Origin: Loripinus fragilis
Taxonomy: Eukaryota > Mollusca > Bivalvia > Lucinida > Lucinidae
Assembly (NCBI GenBank): GCA_964019695.1
Contig: OZ026520.1
Span: 21,094,130-21,158,129, forward strand
Direction: 5' to 3'
DNA: 64,000 nucleotides
Part shown: positions 1 through 10,869 of the stretch, in pieces
Layout: the number at the start of each line of letters is the position of its first letter
Position numbering within the stretch: position 1 is the first letter of the stretch
Program-made: the position numbers and the translations under genes
Notes under the pieces: model-generated
The model's database searches: none
What the model was told of the DNA's origin: nothing
The model's input: only the letters and a program-made list of their open reading frames with translations

Positions 1-317
1 AACTTTGCCTGAAATATGTCACCTAGGACTTATCAAATTCAAAATGGGTACCATAATTTTCCACATGTACAGTATTGTTGATACTATAAATGTTTCATTT
101 ATTTTATTTTTGCGTATTTTTGCGTATTACCCAGGTTCACATTCAGTATCAGGAGACAACAATCTACGTGTATGCATAACCAAAAGTGTGTTAAACTTGT
201 TGTCGTCAGTAAAGGGTTTTTATTTAATTACCTTGATGTTTGGAAGGAAAAAATATAGCATACAGTATTAATGCCGTGTCTTTTGAGCTAATTGTAGCCC
301 CGTGAAATGATTTAAAT
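1..317. other. AT-rich non-coding start of window
   Basis: No splice-bounded exon, repeat copy or RNA gene is recognised here. Short open frames occur but have no recognisable protein content. Confidence 0.5.
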
Positions 318-675
318 AGCAAGTGAATATGATTAGGAAATACCACAATCACAAACTGCAGACAAACCCATGGCACCGCAAGGAAGAGCCACACAACCAT
401 CACGAGACACCAGAGAGACAAACTAAGCAAAGCAATCAGACCTCTCTTCCCCATCAAGACGATTGCAAAACTAGAATGGACATAAAGTAAGGTACAACAA
501 AACATAGAACAATTACAGACTCTCATAAAGGGAGTAACAATAAACAAAAGTCAACAACAACAGAACCACCATCTTAGAATTGACAGCAGCCTAAGCCACC
601 AAGGGGGCTTAAATGCATTTTACTGATACCAAATCATCGCCCTAGAATCTGCTGCTGTTGAAGTACAAGAAATGC
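318..675 (-). repeat. Recurrent interspersed repeat, family B (copy 1)
   Basis: Reverse-orientation copy of a sequence that recurs at least eight times in the window. Shared landmarks, read on the minus strand, are CAGAATCTAGGGC near one end, a Gly/Val-rich pseudo-coding stretch around TGTGTGGCTCTTCC, and a closing GTGATTGTGGTATTTCC. The open frames crossing it are repeat sequence, not genes. The family is not identified. It has no terminal inverted repeats that I can see, so a retroposed (SINE- or LINE-tail-like) origin is a guess. Confidence 0.75.
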
Positions 676-904
676 ATAACTTTTGGTAATCTTTTTTGAA
701 TTTATCACTAAAATTAGGTTTTCCTCTTTAACTCGTTTGAATTTATAAACTAAAACACCATAAAATATAGGCTCTAATATACTTTGTTGCAGAAGAGTTT
801 TAACCCAATGTTGTCTTTAACAATTAACTCTGAGTGCCTGTGGTAGAATTTAGAAAATGCTTTTCAAACTTCATGATTTCTATAACCTTGTTTTAATAAC
901 TTAG

Positions 905-2475
905 CAGTTTAAAATAAGTTTCTGTTGTTGAAGTCATTAACATTAGAACACACTCTTGCAAAACGAATAAGCTGAGAAATATATACACCATAGGAAGGGG
1001 AGCCATAAAAATCTCCATAAAGAAATGGGAAATTTACTGTTTCAAAATTAAAATTATCCAGTTTATCATAAATTTTAGAAGAAACTATATCATTTGTTAT
1101 TGACAAGTTCAAGTCCAAAAACGGAGCTTCAGTATCAAAAGAATTCGCCTTAATTAACTGAAGTTCAGTTAGATATATCTGACCTACCATTTGTTCAAAA
1201 TAAGCATTATCAATATTAAGTAAGTCATCTAAATATCAGGAGGTGGTGTTAAAAGCTTCAATAATATCAGTTTGATTATTGTCTGACAGAAACAACATGA
1301 TCTTTGTGGATATTTTATGTTTTTGTTCTGTCTTGTGTTTGCTATGTCTTTGTGCGCGTCTGTTTATATGTGCTTTGTGGTCACCTGCTGGGAAAGGGCT
1401 GAGCTCTTGGCTCTCATTTGTGGTGTCTAACTGTGAGCTTGTCACTTTCCCAGTGGTATCCTGTGTCGAGTGTGGTACTTGATTGTATCGATTCCTGATC
1501 TTTGCACCCTTACTTACTATGAAGTCTCTCTCATAACAAAACAAAAACAAATCTGCAACAAAAGGAGCGCAATTAGAACCCATTGGAATACCTACACTTT
1601 GTCTATATAATTTCGAACCAAATTAATAAATACATTGTAAGCTAATGGAGAGCATCGCACATTTTTCTTACATGACCACAAACAATATCGTTTAGGTTGT
1701 TCAGAAGTAAAAAGGGCATTTTTATTTATTATAAGCCGAATAAAGTGAGCCCTCTCTGTTAAATGTTTGTTTAATTAATTCTGTTAGTTTTTCTGTGATT
1801 AGATTATGAGGCAATGTAGTATAGTGAGTAGAGAAATCATATGTAGACAAACCAGATGCCAGAAAACCTCTAGACTTCAATTTATTAAAAATTTCACCTG
1901 AAATTTTAATAGACCCAAATAATTTTTACCATTTCTTTCATAAACTGTTGTGCAATATTAAATGACATGGTTTTTAATAGCAGTGAGGCGAGAAGTCAAA
2001 GGAATAGACAACTCAGTAGTTGTACATGAACTAGAATTAGCAATAAAACGCGACTTATAGGGCCGTTTATGAAGTTTTGGTATCCAGTATAATGTAGGAA
2101 GCGTGCTAAGGTCCTCATCAACAAACACCTCAAACTTAGCTGCCATATAGCATCTACGCCTATCAACAATAGACGTCTCATCAAGCTGGCTAAAACCATT
2201 TCCCGCCAGGGCTTTGCTCCCTGGGGGAATAACCACGGACCTCAATCTAAGTGCGTATTCTATAAAATGTCTTTGGTACGCCACTGACAAGTGATAAATG
2301 CTGTTATTGAATTGTATTCTTCAGATTTAACTCTACTTATTGCTCTTGAAAGTGTATGGAATGCAGTGTCGACATGGACTTTAAATTTGTTATAAGCCAA
2401 TTTTAGTCTATCAGAATATATTTTTGAATGACAATGTAGTTCTTTATTTGTTTTTATAAACTATGTCTAATCCAG
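905..2475 (-). pseudogene. Penelope-like element reverse transcriptase, degenerate
   Basis: Minus-strand fragments read in order as a Penelope-like (PLE) reverse transcriptase. Around 2000-2290 there is LPTLYWIPKLHK followed by RFIANSSSCTT. Around 1510-1590 there is GSNCAPFVADLF followed by CYERDFI. At 1224-1235 lies the catalytic YLDD box, then EAPFLDLNLSI and SPSYGVYISQLIRFARVC down to about 930. The codon just before YLDD is TGA, where the family normally has arginine. Several frameshifts and a nested repeat at 1290-1525 also break the frame. No GIY-YIG endonuclease or complete ends are seen. It is a dead fragment, and may lie inside an intron of whatever gene ends at 3818. Confidence 0.85.
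1290..1525 (+). repeat. Interspersed repeat family A (copy 1), nested in the PLE
   Basis: Shares a core (TTGTGGTCACCTGCT...GGGCTGA...CTTGGCTCTC) and a distinctive end (TTGATTGTATCGATTCCTG, then ATCTTTGC) with copies near 5555, 9855 and 17715 and an inverted one near 25455. It separates the CYERDFI and LSDNNQ segments of the Penelope-like reverse transcriptase, so it inserted after that element. Confidence 0.75.
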
Positions 2476-3471
2476 ACAGAGATGCATACAAACCATTATG
2501 AAAGTTTCTTCTAAACCTCTTGTCAAACTATGAACTCACCATTCATATTCATTGAAGAATTATAAAGTTCATTGGAATGCATAGAAAAGATTTTAATATG
2601 TGTTTCTTAAACTTATCACAAGGTGTTGACAGCACAATGAAATTTCGTTAGGCTAAGGGTCGGCTGATAACTCCCTTGAATATTTGAGAAATGATTTTGT
2701 TGGTATTTTCCTATTATCTTCATGAAAATCTATGTTCAAAATCTCTTCACAATAGAACCTGGACAAATATTTTCATTTCCAACAGGTTCATTGTATGGTC
2801 ACATGTGAAGTACTTATTTCACTTGTTTTGTAAATCAATCACTGTTGAAGATTGTAATGAAGATAAATGAAATCAGCTTTAAGTTTCTTTCTAAGGTTAA
2901 GAGTCAACTTTCCTAGCCACAATTGAATTTGAAAAGAATATTGGAAGATAATTAAGAGATTTGAAAGAAACTTTCATAATGTTTTGTATGGGTCTCTCAC
3001 TGTATTCGCTGTAATATTGCACTAACGTTCCACACTCTTGCTATTAGCACGCTTTAACTGTTAATCCTCAATGCCTGAGTAGCTGCTCTCAAAGGGCAAC
3101 CTAAGTACTGAAATGACGTGTAAATTCTGATAATATAGGCCTTATCTATAACTTTCACCAATACGTAGACAAAGTGCCAACTACTCAATTAGTTTATTTT
3201 TAAATCATATTTTGCATCTTTTAAAAGATTTTCAAAATTCGCCAAAAAGTAGCAAAAAGCAACTTTAAACCCAAAAATTAAAACATCTGTCGGATTTTCT
3301 TCTGGGACTTTTTTCTGTAAAAGCTGAGTGTTTTCCCTATTCAATGTATGTTCGAATTTTGCCTGGACAGGCCCATATTTGATTTACCTGGCCTGGGCCT
3401 ATAGGGGTTTCTGGTCCACAAAGGGTTAAGCTATATTAACACGTATGAATGTCTTTTTACCATATCCTTAG
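2476..3471. other. Non-coding stretch before the first exon
   Basis: Nothing is recognisable beyond AT-rich sequence. Its last bases (ccatatccttag) form the acceptor of the exon at 3472, so the right end at least is probably intron. Confidence 0.5.
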
Positions 3472-3818
3472 CAACAAGAAGCATAGATGAAGAACTGATA
3501 GAAGAAACCATTCACCAAGAGCAAACAACAGTGACTTCACACAAGCACGCTAGTGACACCTCACCGGCTGTTGAAATCCGCACAGAGAGAGTACGAACTG
3601 TTACGACAAGACAGAAGTCACGTGGTAACATATTTCAAGGTCACTCTGGTGAATCACTGAGAATACATGTCACACCAGAAGACTCAACATTGGATAACAC
3701 TGACAATTTTAGATTGTCCTCTAAGGGAACTTTCATAACAAACCATTCAGAACGTCATCATTATGATCAACGATATTCATCCGCAACTTCAAGGGATGGA
3801 TTACCTACTATAAGCTAA
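3472..3818 (+). CDS. Terminal coding exon of an unrecognised gene
   Basis: An open frame of 114 codons starts right after a pyrimidine-containing AG acceptor at 3470-3471 (entry with two bases of a split codon) and ends at a TAA at 3816-3818. The first residues after the junction read TRSIDEELIEETIHQEQ. The rest is hydrophilic, rich in Ser, Thr, Arg and His, with no hydrophobic segment and no cysteines: a flexible C-terminal tail. No in-frame ATG opens it, so it should be the last exon of a longer protein whose earlier exons lie upstream, possibly outside the window. The family is unknown. It could also be a chance open frame, but the long hydrophilic composition and the acceptor in the right place argue for a real exon. 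Confidence 0.5.
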
Positions 3819-4313
3819 AGTCAAGTATATATTAATGTTTTCAATTTTGTCAATTTCAGCTAAACAAAACTAGGTATGACCAAATAATTTTACCAGAATT
3901 TGCACTTTAACGAAGCCGAATAATAATACATTAAGCCCATGCATATTACAAATTTATATAAATTTCTATATTTTTGCTATATAAATATAAAAGCCTAAAA
4001 TATTTAATATAAAGTAGTTTTTACCAGAAGTTGCCAACACTAAAGGCTAACGTTAGATACAATGTTTTGACAAAATAAGATGCTGATGCATGACTCAAAG
4101 CTTTCATCGGTGGGTTGGTGTCTGAAGTTCTTTGGCTGGTCCCACCGCAGCTCAGCTTGAGGTTTTCTTTAGCTCGTGCTATCAACGAGTCGTGGGCTCT
4201 TTTCTTTGTCTGGGCATAGAGTGTTAATTTGATATGAATGTTACTCTGTCATGATACATTGCATATGGTAGGAAGCCTTCATGCGAGCAAAACAATTTTG
4301 TGTTTTAAAAACA
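3819..4313. other. 3' flank of the terminal exon
   Basis: AT-rich sequence, probably 3' untranslated at its left. No exact AATAAA is seen soon after the stop. The stretch at 4080-4240 (near TTTGGCTGGTCCCACC) resembles sequence at 11395-11480, suggesting another low-copy repeat. Confidence 0.4.
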
Positions 4314-4830
4314 ACAGAATCTAACACGAAGATATGGTGCTAGTGAAATGCGTACAGTAAAACCTGTGTAAAAACGACCACTCTCAAAAAGACAAAAATA
4401 GGTTTTCAAGACTAATTATCGCTTAATTCAGGTCAAAAAAATTGCAGAATGCCCCTTTTCTGCAATACTTTCGACCTTCGTTAAGCTACCATTTGACAAA
4501 AATATCTTTACTTTGTCTATTTTTGAGTTGCCGTTTTACACGGACTGTACACAGGTTTTACTGTATAAGCATCCCAGTGGCTTATGCTTTCTGTTGGTGT
4601 TGATACTTTGTTTATTGGCGCTCCCATTGTTTGCGGGGTTCTGTGTTTGGTCCTTGTTTTGGTATGTAGTACCTAGTGTCCGTTTTAGTTTTGTACTCAT
4701 CTTAACTTTAATGTCTTCCTGATGTCGAGTGAATGTAAGTGTTCTGTGGCTTTTATTCGCTGCATCATTACATGGGTTGGTCTGCAGTGTGTGATTGTGG
4801 TACTTCCTGGCTATACTTATTTACGTTTTA
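4314..4830 (+). repeat. Repeat family B (copy 2), split by a TIR element
   Basis: Opens with ACAACAGAATCTAAC and closes with GTGATTGTGGTACTTCC. The 213-bp element at 4353-4565 sits inside it; joining the sequence on both sides restores the family B order (AAATGC then AAGCATCCCAGTGGC). Confidence 0.75.
4353..4565. mobile_element. Tc1/mariner-type non-autonomous element F1
   Basis: Terminal inverted repeats CAGTAAAACCTGTGTA and its complement TACACAGGTTTTACTG are flanked by TA on both sides, as expected for Tc1/mariner insertions. The interior is itself palindromic around a short hairpin (TGCAGAATGCCCC...CTGCAATAC). No transposase frame is present. Nested in repeat B. Confidence 0.85.
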
Positions 4831-5554
4831 CCAATATTACTGTGGTCTACTAGAAAGTGCCTTCACTGAAGGAAAATTCAATTTAAACTATTTTGAAATG
4901 ATAAAATGTCCATGCTCGTTAGCATATTTACAAATATTCACCAAATTATCACATTTTATCAAAATTTCCAGGACATTTAAATGCACATTTGCTATTAACC
5001 TATATATTTATATAAGCAGAATGGATTTACTAACCTTATTAATGAGACGAGTCAATTTCCATTTTCAGGGGTGTATGCGGGGTGGTTTTCCCCATTTAAT
5101 TCAAATTCTGAAAGTAGATTCTATTAGCAAACAGTGGAGATCCTGATCAGACAATACAATTATGTGTTTTGCAGTGTCTGATATGGATTTGCTCTGTTTT
5201 TCATGTCTCATGGCTTATATGGGTTAAGTTGCCAAAAGTCATGAAATGTTTAGAGTCGAGTTGAAAACCTAAGTGGAATTGGAAAACCTGAAACAAACAC
5301 AAACTCTAACCATGCTCGTGAGAAAACCTTCGAAAATTGCAATTGCACCGAACACAAATCAGCTTGCTAAATTTACAAACTAGCTAGATCTTGAAAACTG
5401 TTGAAGTTATACCATCTGAGAAGCGAACACCAATGCCATAGTGTGAGTAAATGTGGTGGTTTGTCATTGTCTTTCAAGTTGGCTTCACGTTAGAATTAAA
5501 GAGGAGGTTGGCGCCCTGAAACTGGTTTAAGCCCTCCAGTAAAATATTTTACTG

Positions 5555-5795
5555 ACCGTTCCAAGGCAGTACTTCTTTTGTGGATCATTTGTGTTATTTA
5601 TGTCTTGTGTTTGTTATGCGTTCGCGTCTGTTAATTGCTGCCTTGTGGTCACCTGCTCGGAAAAGGCTGACCTCTTGGCTATTGTTTGTGATATTTAATG
5701 GTGTTTTGTCACTTTCCCATGTGGTATCATGGGTCAGGTGTGGTACTTGATTGTATCGATTCTTGATCTTTGTCGCCTTTCTTACTTAGAACAAT
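5555..5795 (+). repeat. Repeat family A (copy 2)
   Basis: Begins with CCGTTCCAAGGCAG, contains CTTGTGGTCACCTGCTC and CACTTTCCCA, and ends TTGATTGTATCGATTC. About 70-80% like the other copies by eye. Confidence 0.7.
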
Positions 5796-5967
5796 ATCAG
5801 ATTGGTTCATTGGCCTTCTGGTCTGATAATACGTCAAATATAATATGCCCATATTGCAGATCATGAATTTCTCTTCCATGTAATAAATCTTTGAGATATA
5901 TTCTATGTTACATATAATTGAGGCTTATAGCATGTAACAAATTACTTAGGAATCTTTCAACGACCAA

Positions 5968-6104
5968 TACAGTCAAACCTGTGTAAAAAGGCCAATCTCA
6001 AAAAGACCAAAAGATGGGTTTCAAGGAAAATTATCACTTAGTGCAGGTCAACAGTATTGCAGAATGCTCCAAGGGGAACATTCCGCAATACTTTTGACCC
6101 TAAG
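5968..6104. mobile_element. Tc1/mariner-type element F2, interrupted
   Basis: Left half of the same element as F1: CAGTCAAACCTGTGTA, then the hairpin TTGCAGAATGCTCC...TCCGCAATACTTTTG. Homology stops at about 6104 and resumes near 6482 with TTAAGCTACCACTTGTC, which corresponds to TTAAGCTACCATTTGAC in F1. About 375 bp therefore appear to have inserted into it. The right terminal repeat is not clearly preserved. Confidence 0.7.
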
Positions 6105-6303
6105 GCGCTTGAAAAAAATCACCTGAAAATGCTGTTTGCTCATGTCGTCTGCTATACACATTTGCTGGCACTATTGACTGATAATAGCGGGGGGGGGCAA
6201 ACAATGTGGACCAGAATAGGATTGCTCCTACATTGAACTACATTGTTTGACCAAGTATCAGCGGGCGACAAGTGTGGATGACTTGTTGTGAGTTAAGACC
6301 ATG
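6105..6303. repeat. TCGTCTGCTG-type inverted-repeat element (copy G1), degenerate
   Basis: Contains TGTCGTCTGCT on the left, the paired core CAAACAATGTGGACC and ACATTGTTTGACC, and GGGCGACAAG on the right. The same layout recurs at 37352, 42588, 54745, 58571 and 59565. It lies within the interruption of F2. Confidence 0.5.
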
Positions 6304-6915
6304 AATACACTTTTCGTGAGACAAGTTTGAACAATATTTTTCCTAATCTAATTTAGTAAGATAAATAACTAATTTCTAGTTTACTACTCATAGTCAATAT
6401 TGTATTATGACTGTTTTGTATTATGGGCCGGTGGCCTCCATTGCGAAATAAACTTTTTGTATTGTATTATTTGTATATTTTATTTCATTAAGCTACCACT
6501 TGTCATAAAGATCTTTACAAGAAAAATAATCCGTTATATGTGTGGGGATGGGATATATTTGAGAAAGCTGGCACCTGGTCATATAATATAGATTTTTCTT
6601 CCACTATGCTAATATATGTGGAAATATGGGTAACCCTGTCTCAAAGCAGGATACATGAAAGGTGGGTTTCGTTCTTATCACTAATGCCTTAGTCATTCTT
6701 TATGTGTGCTATCTCATCAGGCTAGAGGTTATTTCTACCTGCATATTTTGTACGTGCGAGCAATGATATTCAGAAAAGACTTCATAGAGGCACAGGCTCG
6801 CCTTAACTGCTCGTCAGTGCAATAAGTACAAATCCTCAGGTGCTGACTTAAATACGGCGGCTAGAATTGAAAATAAGCCTGATAAATGTAATGTAGAATG
6901 CACTTCTGTCCTGCC
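6304..6915. other. Non-coding; possible LINE or SINE tail
   Basis: At 6420-6475 a GC-richer phrase (TTATGGGCCGGTGGCC) followed by TTGTATTGTATTATTTG looks like the 3' tail of a retroposed element. Otherwise nothing is recognised. Confidence 0.35.
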
Positions 6916-7270
6916 AGCCAAGAGTGACAGTGACGTCATATTTTCTTAACAAAGTTATCAGGGACTTATAATCGATAGATCACCTGTGTATTAATCCTAT
7001 CACGCGGATCGGATTAATATACAAGTGATCTATCGATTAGCAATTGCTCAAATGGAGTGTAGAGTCCGTGCTCGATAAGAGTAGAGTTACGTAGTTGGTC
7101 ACGTTATGGCACCTTATTCACCTGATTGGTTAAATGTTAGGTATTTTTTATACTTCTAACTGTAAATCTGTTTCGTCACCCTACTCTTATTGAGCACGTA
7201 CTATACAAGCTTAATTTAACTTTACGATAATCATTGTAAACAAATTATTACGTCACTGTCACTCTTGGTT
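6916..7270. repeat. Nested inverted-repeat structure
   Basis: Three inverted-repeat pairs occur together: an outer pair CCAAGAGTGACAGTGACG (about 6919-6936 and 7251-7268), a tight palindrome TAATCGATAGATCAC (6969-7039), and a third pair GTGCTCGATAAGAGTAG (7068-7084 and 7181-7197). This would fold into a cruciform with side stems and is probably a foldback-type element, perhaps with a second inserted. Confidence 0.7.
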
Positions 7271-8080
7271 GACACGACATTAGTGAAGTCTTATTCAATC
7301 TGAATATGTCATGTAGTCCTTTTTTGGAGGGAGTGGGGAGTAAATGCTTTAATCATAACAAGTTGTTTCCAAAACTTCATTTATTTTGCACCAAATTACA
7401 CATCATACAATCTATTTAAATATCCTTAAACTAAAATGAGTATTATCTTTTAAGCATCGTATCAGTTACATGTATACACATAGGTATGTCGAACGTTGTG
7501 TCCATAATTCAGTGCTAGAGCTAGCACAAGCATCTTAATGTTTATGGGTGTTTTCTGTGCAAATACAACCTTTCATTTTTGTTTGGTTTGATGCTTTACG
7601 TTTCAGTCAACAGCTATGGTCATGTCGGGATGGTCAGTTTACATAACCTTACTTTATTACTATAGTCCTGCCGCAATAATAAGAAACGCGAAAATCTGGA
7701 ATATTATTTTATTAGTAACGTTAAGCTCAAATCTGGATTTAGAATATCCTGCAGTGTCAGAAGAAAATTGTTTGAAGAATCTGCTACCACTGCCCTTGCC
7801 CCTAATCTATTGAGAATTTCGACATTTTAGGCTTTCTGAAAAGCGGGGGGAACTTAGACGGTGGAACAGCCAGGTGACGGCCTATATATCTGTACTTAAA
7901 CTTCTACAGGTAAGTGTCAAAAGCATCACCCATTTTAAAATCGTGATTGCTTTGTACATGCCAGTTTTATTTTTAAGCACTGCCATTCAGTTAATAGTAT
8001 CGATTCAATCAGCGTAGACACATATCCAATACGATCAGTTTGATCTGGGTAAACACTGTTTGCTATGTTTGTAAGGACAT
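7271..8080. other. Non-coding stretch
   Basis: A short phrase at 7665-7705 (CTGCCGCAATAATAAG, then AAACGCGAAAATC) is the reverse complement of one at about 10470-10510, marking a small shared repeat. No exon is recognised. Confidence 0.4.
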
Positions 8081-8520
8081 TTTCTATCTACTACTAATCT
8101 ATCTACTAATACTGCATCACCCCCTCGCGGGGATTATGTGCAGGTGTCCGATGTGCTTCAGACCGGGTGTCAGTGCAGTGAAAGTTAAAATAGAACAGAT
8201 GGATAAAAGGGTGAACAGGTGAGAGTGGAATAAAAGATGATAGGTTAAAATGTTAAAAAGTCTGATGAAGACAAAGTGCAAATATAAAAGTTAAAAACAA
8301 TGCTTCCAGCCTAAGGCTTTGAGTGGGTCAGACTGCTGACTGCCAGTCTGAACGAGTCAATATCTATTAGTAATGCTATGCTTGGAGGCAGCCTATTCCA
8401 CTGGACAATGGCGAGGGGAAGGAAGGAGTACTTATAGTAGTCAGCAACTGTGTGGATTTGTCTAAATGCTAATGGATGTGATGCTGAATGTCTTGTAAAC
8501 ACCTACTAAAACAGTGTGAT
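8081..8520 (-). pseudogene. Non-LTR retrotransposon 3' end (C-terminal RT remnant)
   Basis: Minus-strand residues at 8502-8311 include YYKYSFLPLAIVQWNRLPPSI and a following DSFRLAVSSL, the typical C-terminus of CR1/Jockey/RTE-type ORF2 proteins (the pattern SFFPRTIxxWNxLP). A stop follows, then a 3' untranslated tail with CCCCGCGAGGGGGTGATG and ending in AGTAGATAGATTAGTAGTAG. Only the last roughly 60 residues remain: a 5'-truncated insertion. Confidence 0.8.
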
Positions 8521-8602
8521 GTGGCTATTATAGACAGTTTCAAAAAAAAACTTTACTGTAACTAGTTAATTTGAGCTGTTTACATACATTCTTTCAATGG
8601 TA

Positions 8603-8907
8603 ACACTCAAGTCAGGGATAATCCTGGACCAAAATGATGATGGGCCCTTAAAATGGGCCAATGGCCCATATCCTATTCAAATACATGCAGATTACATAAT
8701 TTTAATGGGCCTTTTGAAATTTCTATGGGCCCTAAACAAAATTTGATGGGACCAAGAATCCTAAATATCTATATTGGAGCATAATTGACATGAACTTTGA
8801 ATAGCTTATATATGAGGCCCTGCTAAAAATAACGTCCATTTAGCAGAAATAATAGTTTTCTAACAAAATGGAATAGGCCTATCCCCGGATTATCCCTGTC
8901 AAGTGTC
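8603..8907. mobile_element. Short TIR element of about 305 bp
   Basis: Ends are inverted repeats: ACACTCAAGTCAGGGATAAT at the left and the complement of GGATTATCCCTG plus TCAAGTGTC at the right. The interior repeats GGGCC/GGCCC phrases and has no coding capacity. No clear target duplication. Confidence 0.7.
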
Positions 8908-9854
8908 AAATAAGTGGAATAAAATGCCCAAATTCTACCATCAGAATTATTAGAGCAAAAATTAGCCGTAATACCAGCTAATATCTTTTGTTAAAATACT
9001 CCCTGAAATGATTCACGATTATTGAATGCTCAATGCGATGTAAATTGAAAACGTACATCTAAAGTCATTTATTCGCGATTCTAATTTATGCAGCAGTACC
9101 ATATATGTTCGATACACTTTATGCTATACTGAACAATAGTGAAAATGCTACACTACAATATTTTATATTTTGTAAGAAAGCATTGGACGAAAAGTATTTA
9201 CTAAAGCTTAATAATGTTATCAAGACATCCAGCAAGCGATTCGTCGAAGCTCCACCATTTTGTCTCGTTTGATGTCTGAGTTAATTCCTTTTTTGTGTTT
9301 AAAGCTTTATTCACTGAATTTTGCAATTGCGCATGCGCAATGATTATTAGGCTAATCAAAATTCGTCATACTTGTGTTGCATTAATACGCAAGAAAACTG
9401 TATTACGCTCAGAAATCAATTTCGAGTTTATCAAATGTGTAAAAAAATGTAAAGTCGCCCTTTGACAAAAACAAATAGAGAATATTAAATATTTGGTAAT
9501 CTTTAATTTATCACGATTTTCTATAACTTTATTTCTTTTGCCCAATCAGGTACACCTATCAGGACATTGTTCCTACCATTTCTCGACCAGCAATGTGCTC
9601 AGACTAAGATGCAACAACACATTGATTTTCCTATGGAGATTTCAGTGTTAAAATTTCAAGCTTGGCCTGATGAAAAACCCGCTTTCTTAGGTTGCTTTTC
9701 TAAACGATCAACGCATATTTTGGTCGTCACATGTCTGAGACTACAATTTCGTCCAGTTGGATCTGGTTGGCAGTGGATTTCTGAAGGCCTTAACTGTGTG
9801 AGATTTTTGTTCAAATTTGTAACCTGAAAAATTGGACCCCTGTCACATTTAAAT
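8908..9854. other. Non-coding stretch
   Basis: Contains scattered low-copy repeat phrases, for example GCAGCAGTACC at 9091, related to GCGGCAGTAC near 10497. No supported exon. Confidence 0.4.
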
Positions 9855-10060
9855 GACATTTTTTCTGTCTTGTTTTTGTTAAACTTTCGTGCGCGTCTGT
9901 TTATTGATGCCTTGTGGTCCCTTGCTTGGAAAGGGCTGACCTCTTGACTCTCGTTTGTGATGTCTAATTGTGACGATGTCACTTTCCAATTGGTATCCTG
10001 GGTCAGGTGTGGGCTTGATTGTATCGATTCCTGATCTTTGCCCTCTTTCTTATTTTCATG
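9855..10060 (+). repeat. Repeat family A (copy 3)
   Basis: Contains GTGCGCGTCTGTTTATTG, CTTGTGGTCCCTTGC, TTTCCAATTGGTATCC and the family end GATTGTATCGATTCC. Confidence 0.75.
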
Positions 10061-10869
10061 TTTTTTCTCGGGACAACATCCGTAAACCTTTTACTTTATG
10101 CATAACCCAGTCTTTGAACAGTCCGATATACTTTCATTTGCTTTACTGGATTGCATTATTTTGCATATAAATGGCAAACAATTCAGGTGTTGCGTTTTCA
10201 CTTTTGTTCAGTATATAACCAACACGGGGATCACTGACCTGAACGACGCAACCGTTGCATATTACTAGTAAACTGGGTCAGTTTATGTCCATTCTATCAA
10301 CAGTAATACTCCCCCGTTGAAAAGAACCAAAAATATGCCAAAATTCCATCTAATTACAGAAAAACACAGCAAAAACACCAAGTTGAAAATTTTATCAAAA
10401 AATACTGCAGCTTTTTCTATTCGCATATCAAAAAGTTCTAGAGAAAATAACGTGAAAAGATGCTCTTAAAGTCGATTTTTCGCGTTTCTTATTAATGCGG
10501 CAGTACTTTAGGCGGTTAATCAGTACTTCGTGTGCATACTTTCTCTCAGTGTAACTGACAAAAAACCCTTCTTGAATCAGCGGAAGGGAGGATAATGGCC
10601 TTAGAAATTATTTCATGAACAATCTCTGCGAAAAATACAACCTTTCTGAAAATGCCAGTAAACAGTACGTATTGCATTATATGGATATACACGTGTTTCG
10701 GGTGCTAAAAAGAACCGTTAGTTCTTTTCAGTACACACAACATAAAACGTTTTGATTGAGAACAATAAAATTATTCTTAATTATAAACACTTTTTTGGCG
10801 GCCTAGATATTGTTGCCATACTCTAAAAGATTTGGTTTTGGAATGAAATATTGGACCAAAATTTTGAAA
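10061..10869. other. 3' flank of the chitin-binding receptor gene
   Basis: Lies downstream of the minus-strand stop codon, so the right part is probably 3' untranslated. No AATAAA in minus orientation is obvious close to the stop. Nothing else is recognised. Confidence 0.4.

Noticed and set aside
224..547. 107-residue hydrophobic open frame on the minus strand, like a small membrane protein
   Set aside because: It lies in repeat family B. Related frames recur at 16814-17032 and 38444-38707 wherever that repeat is present.
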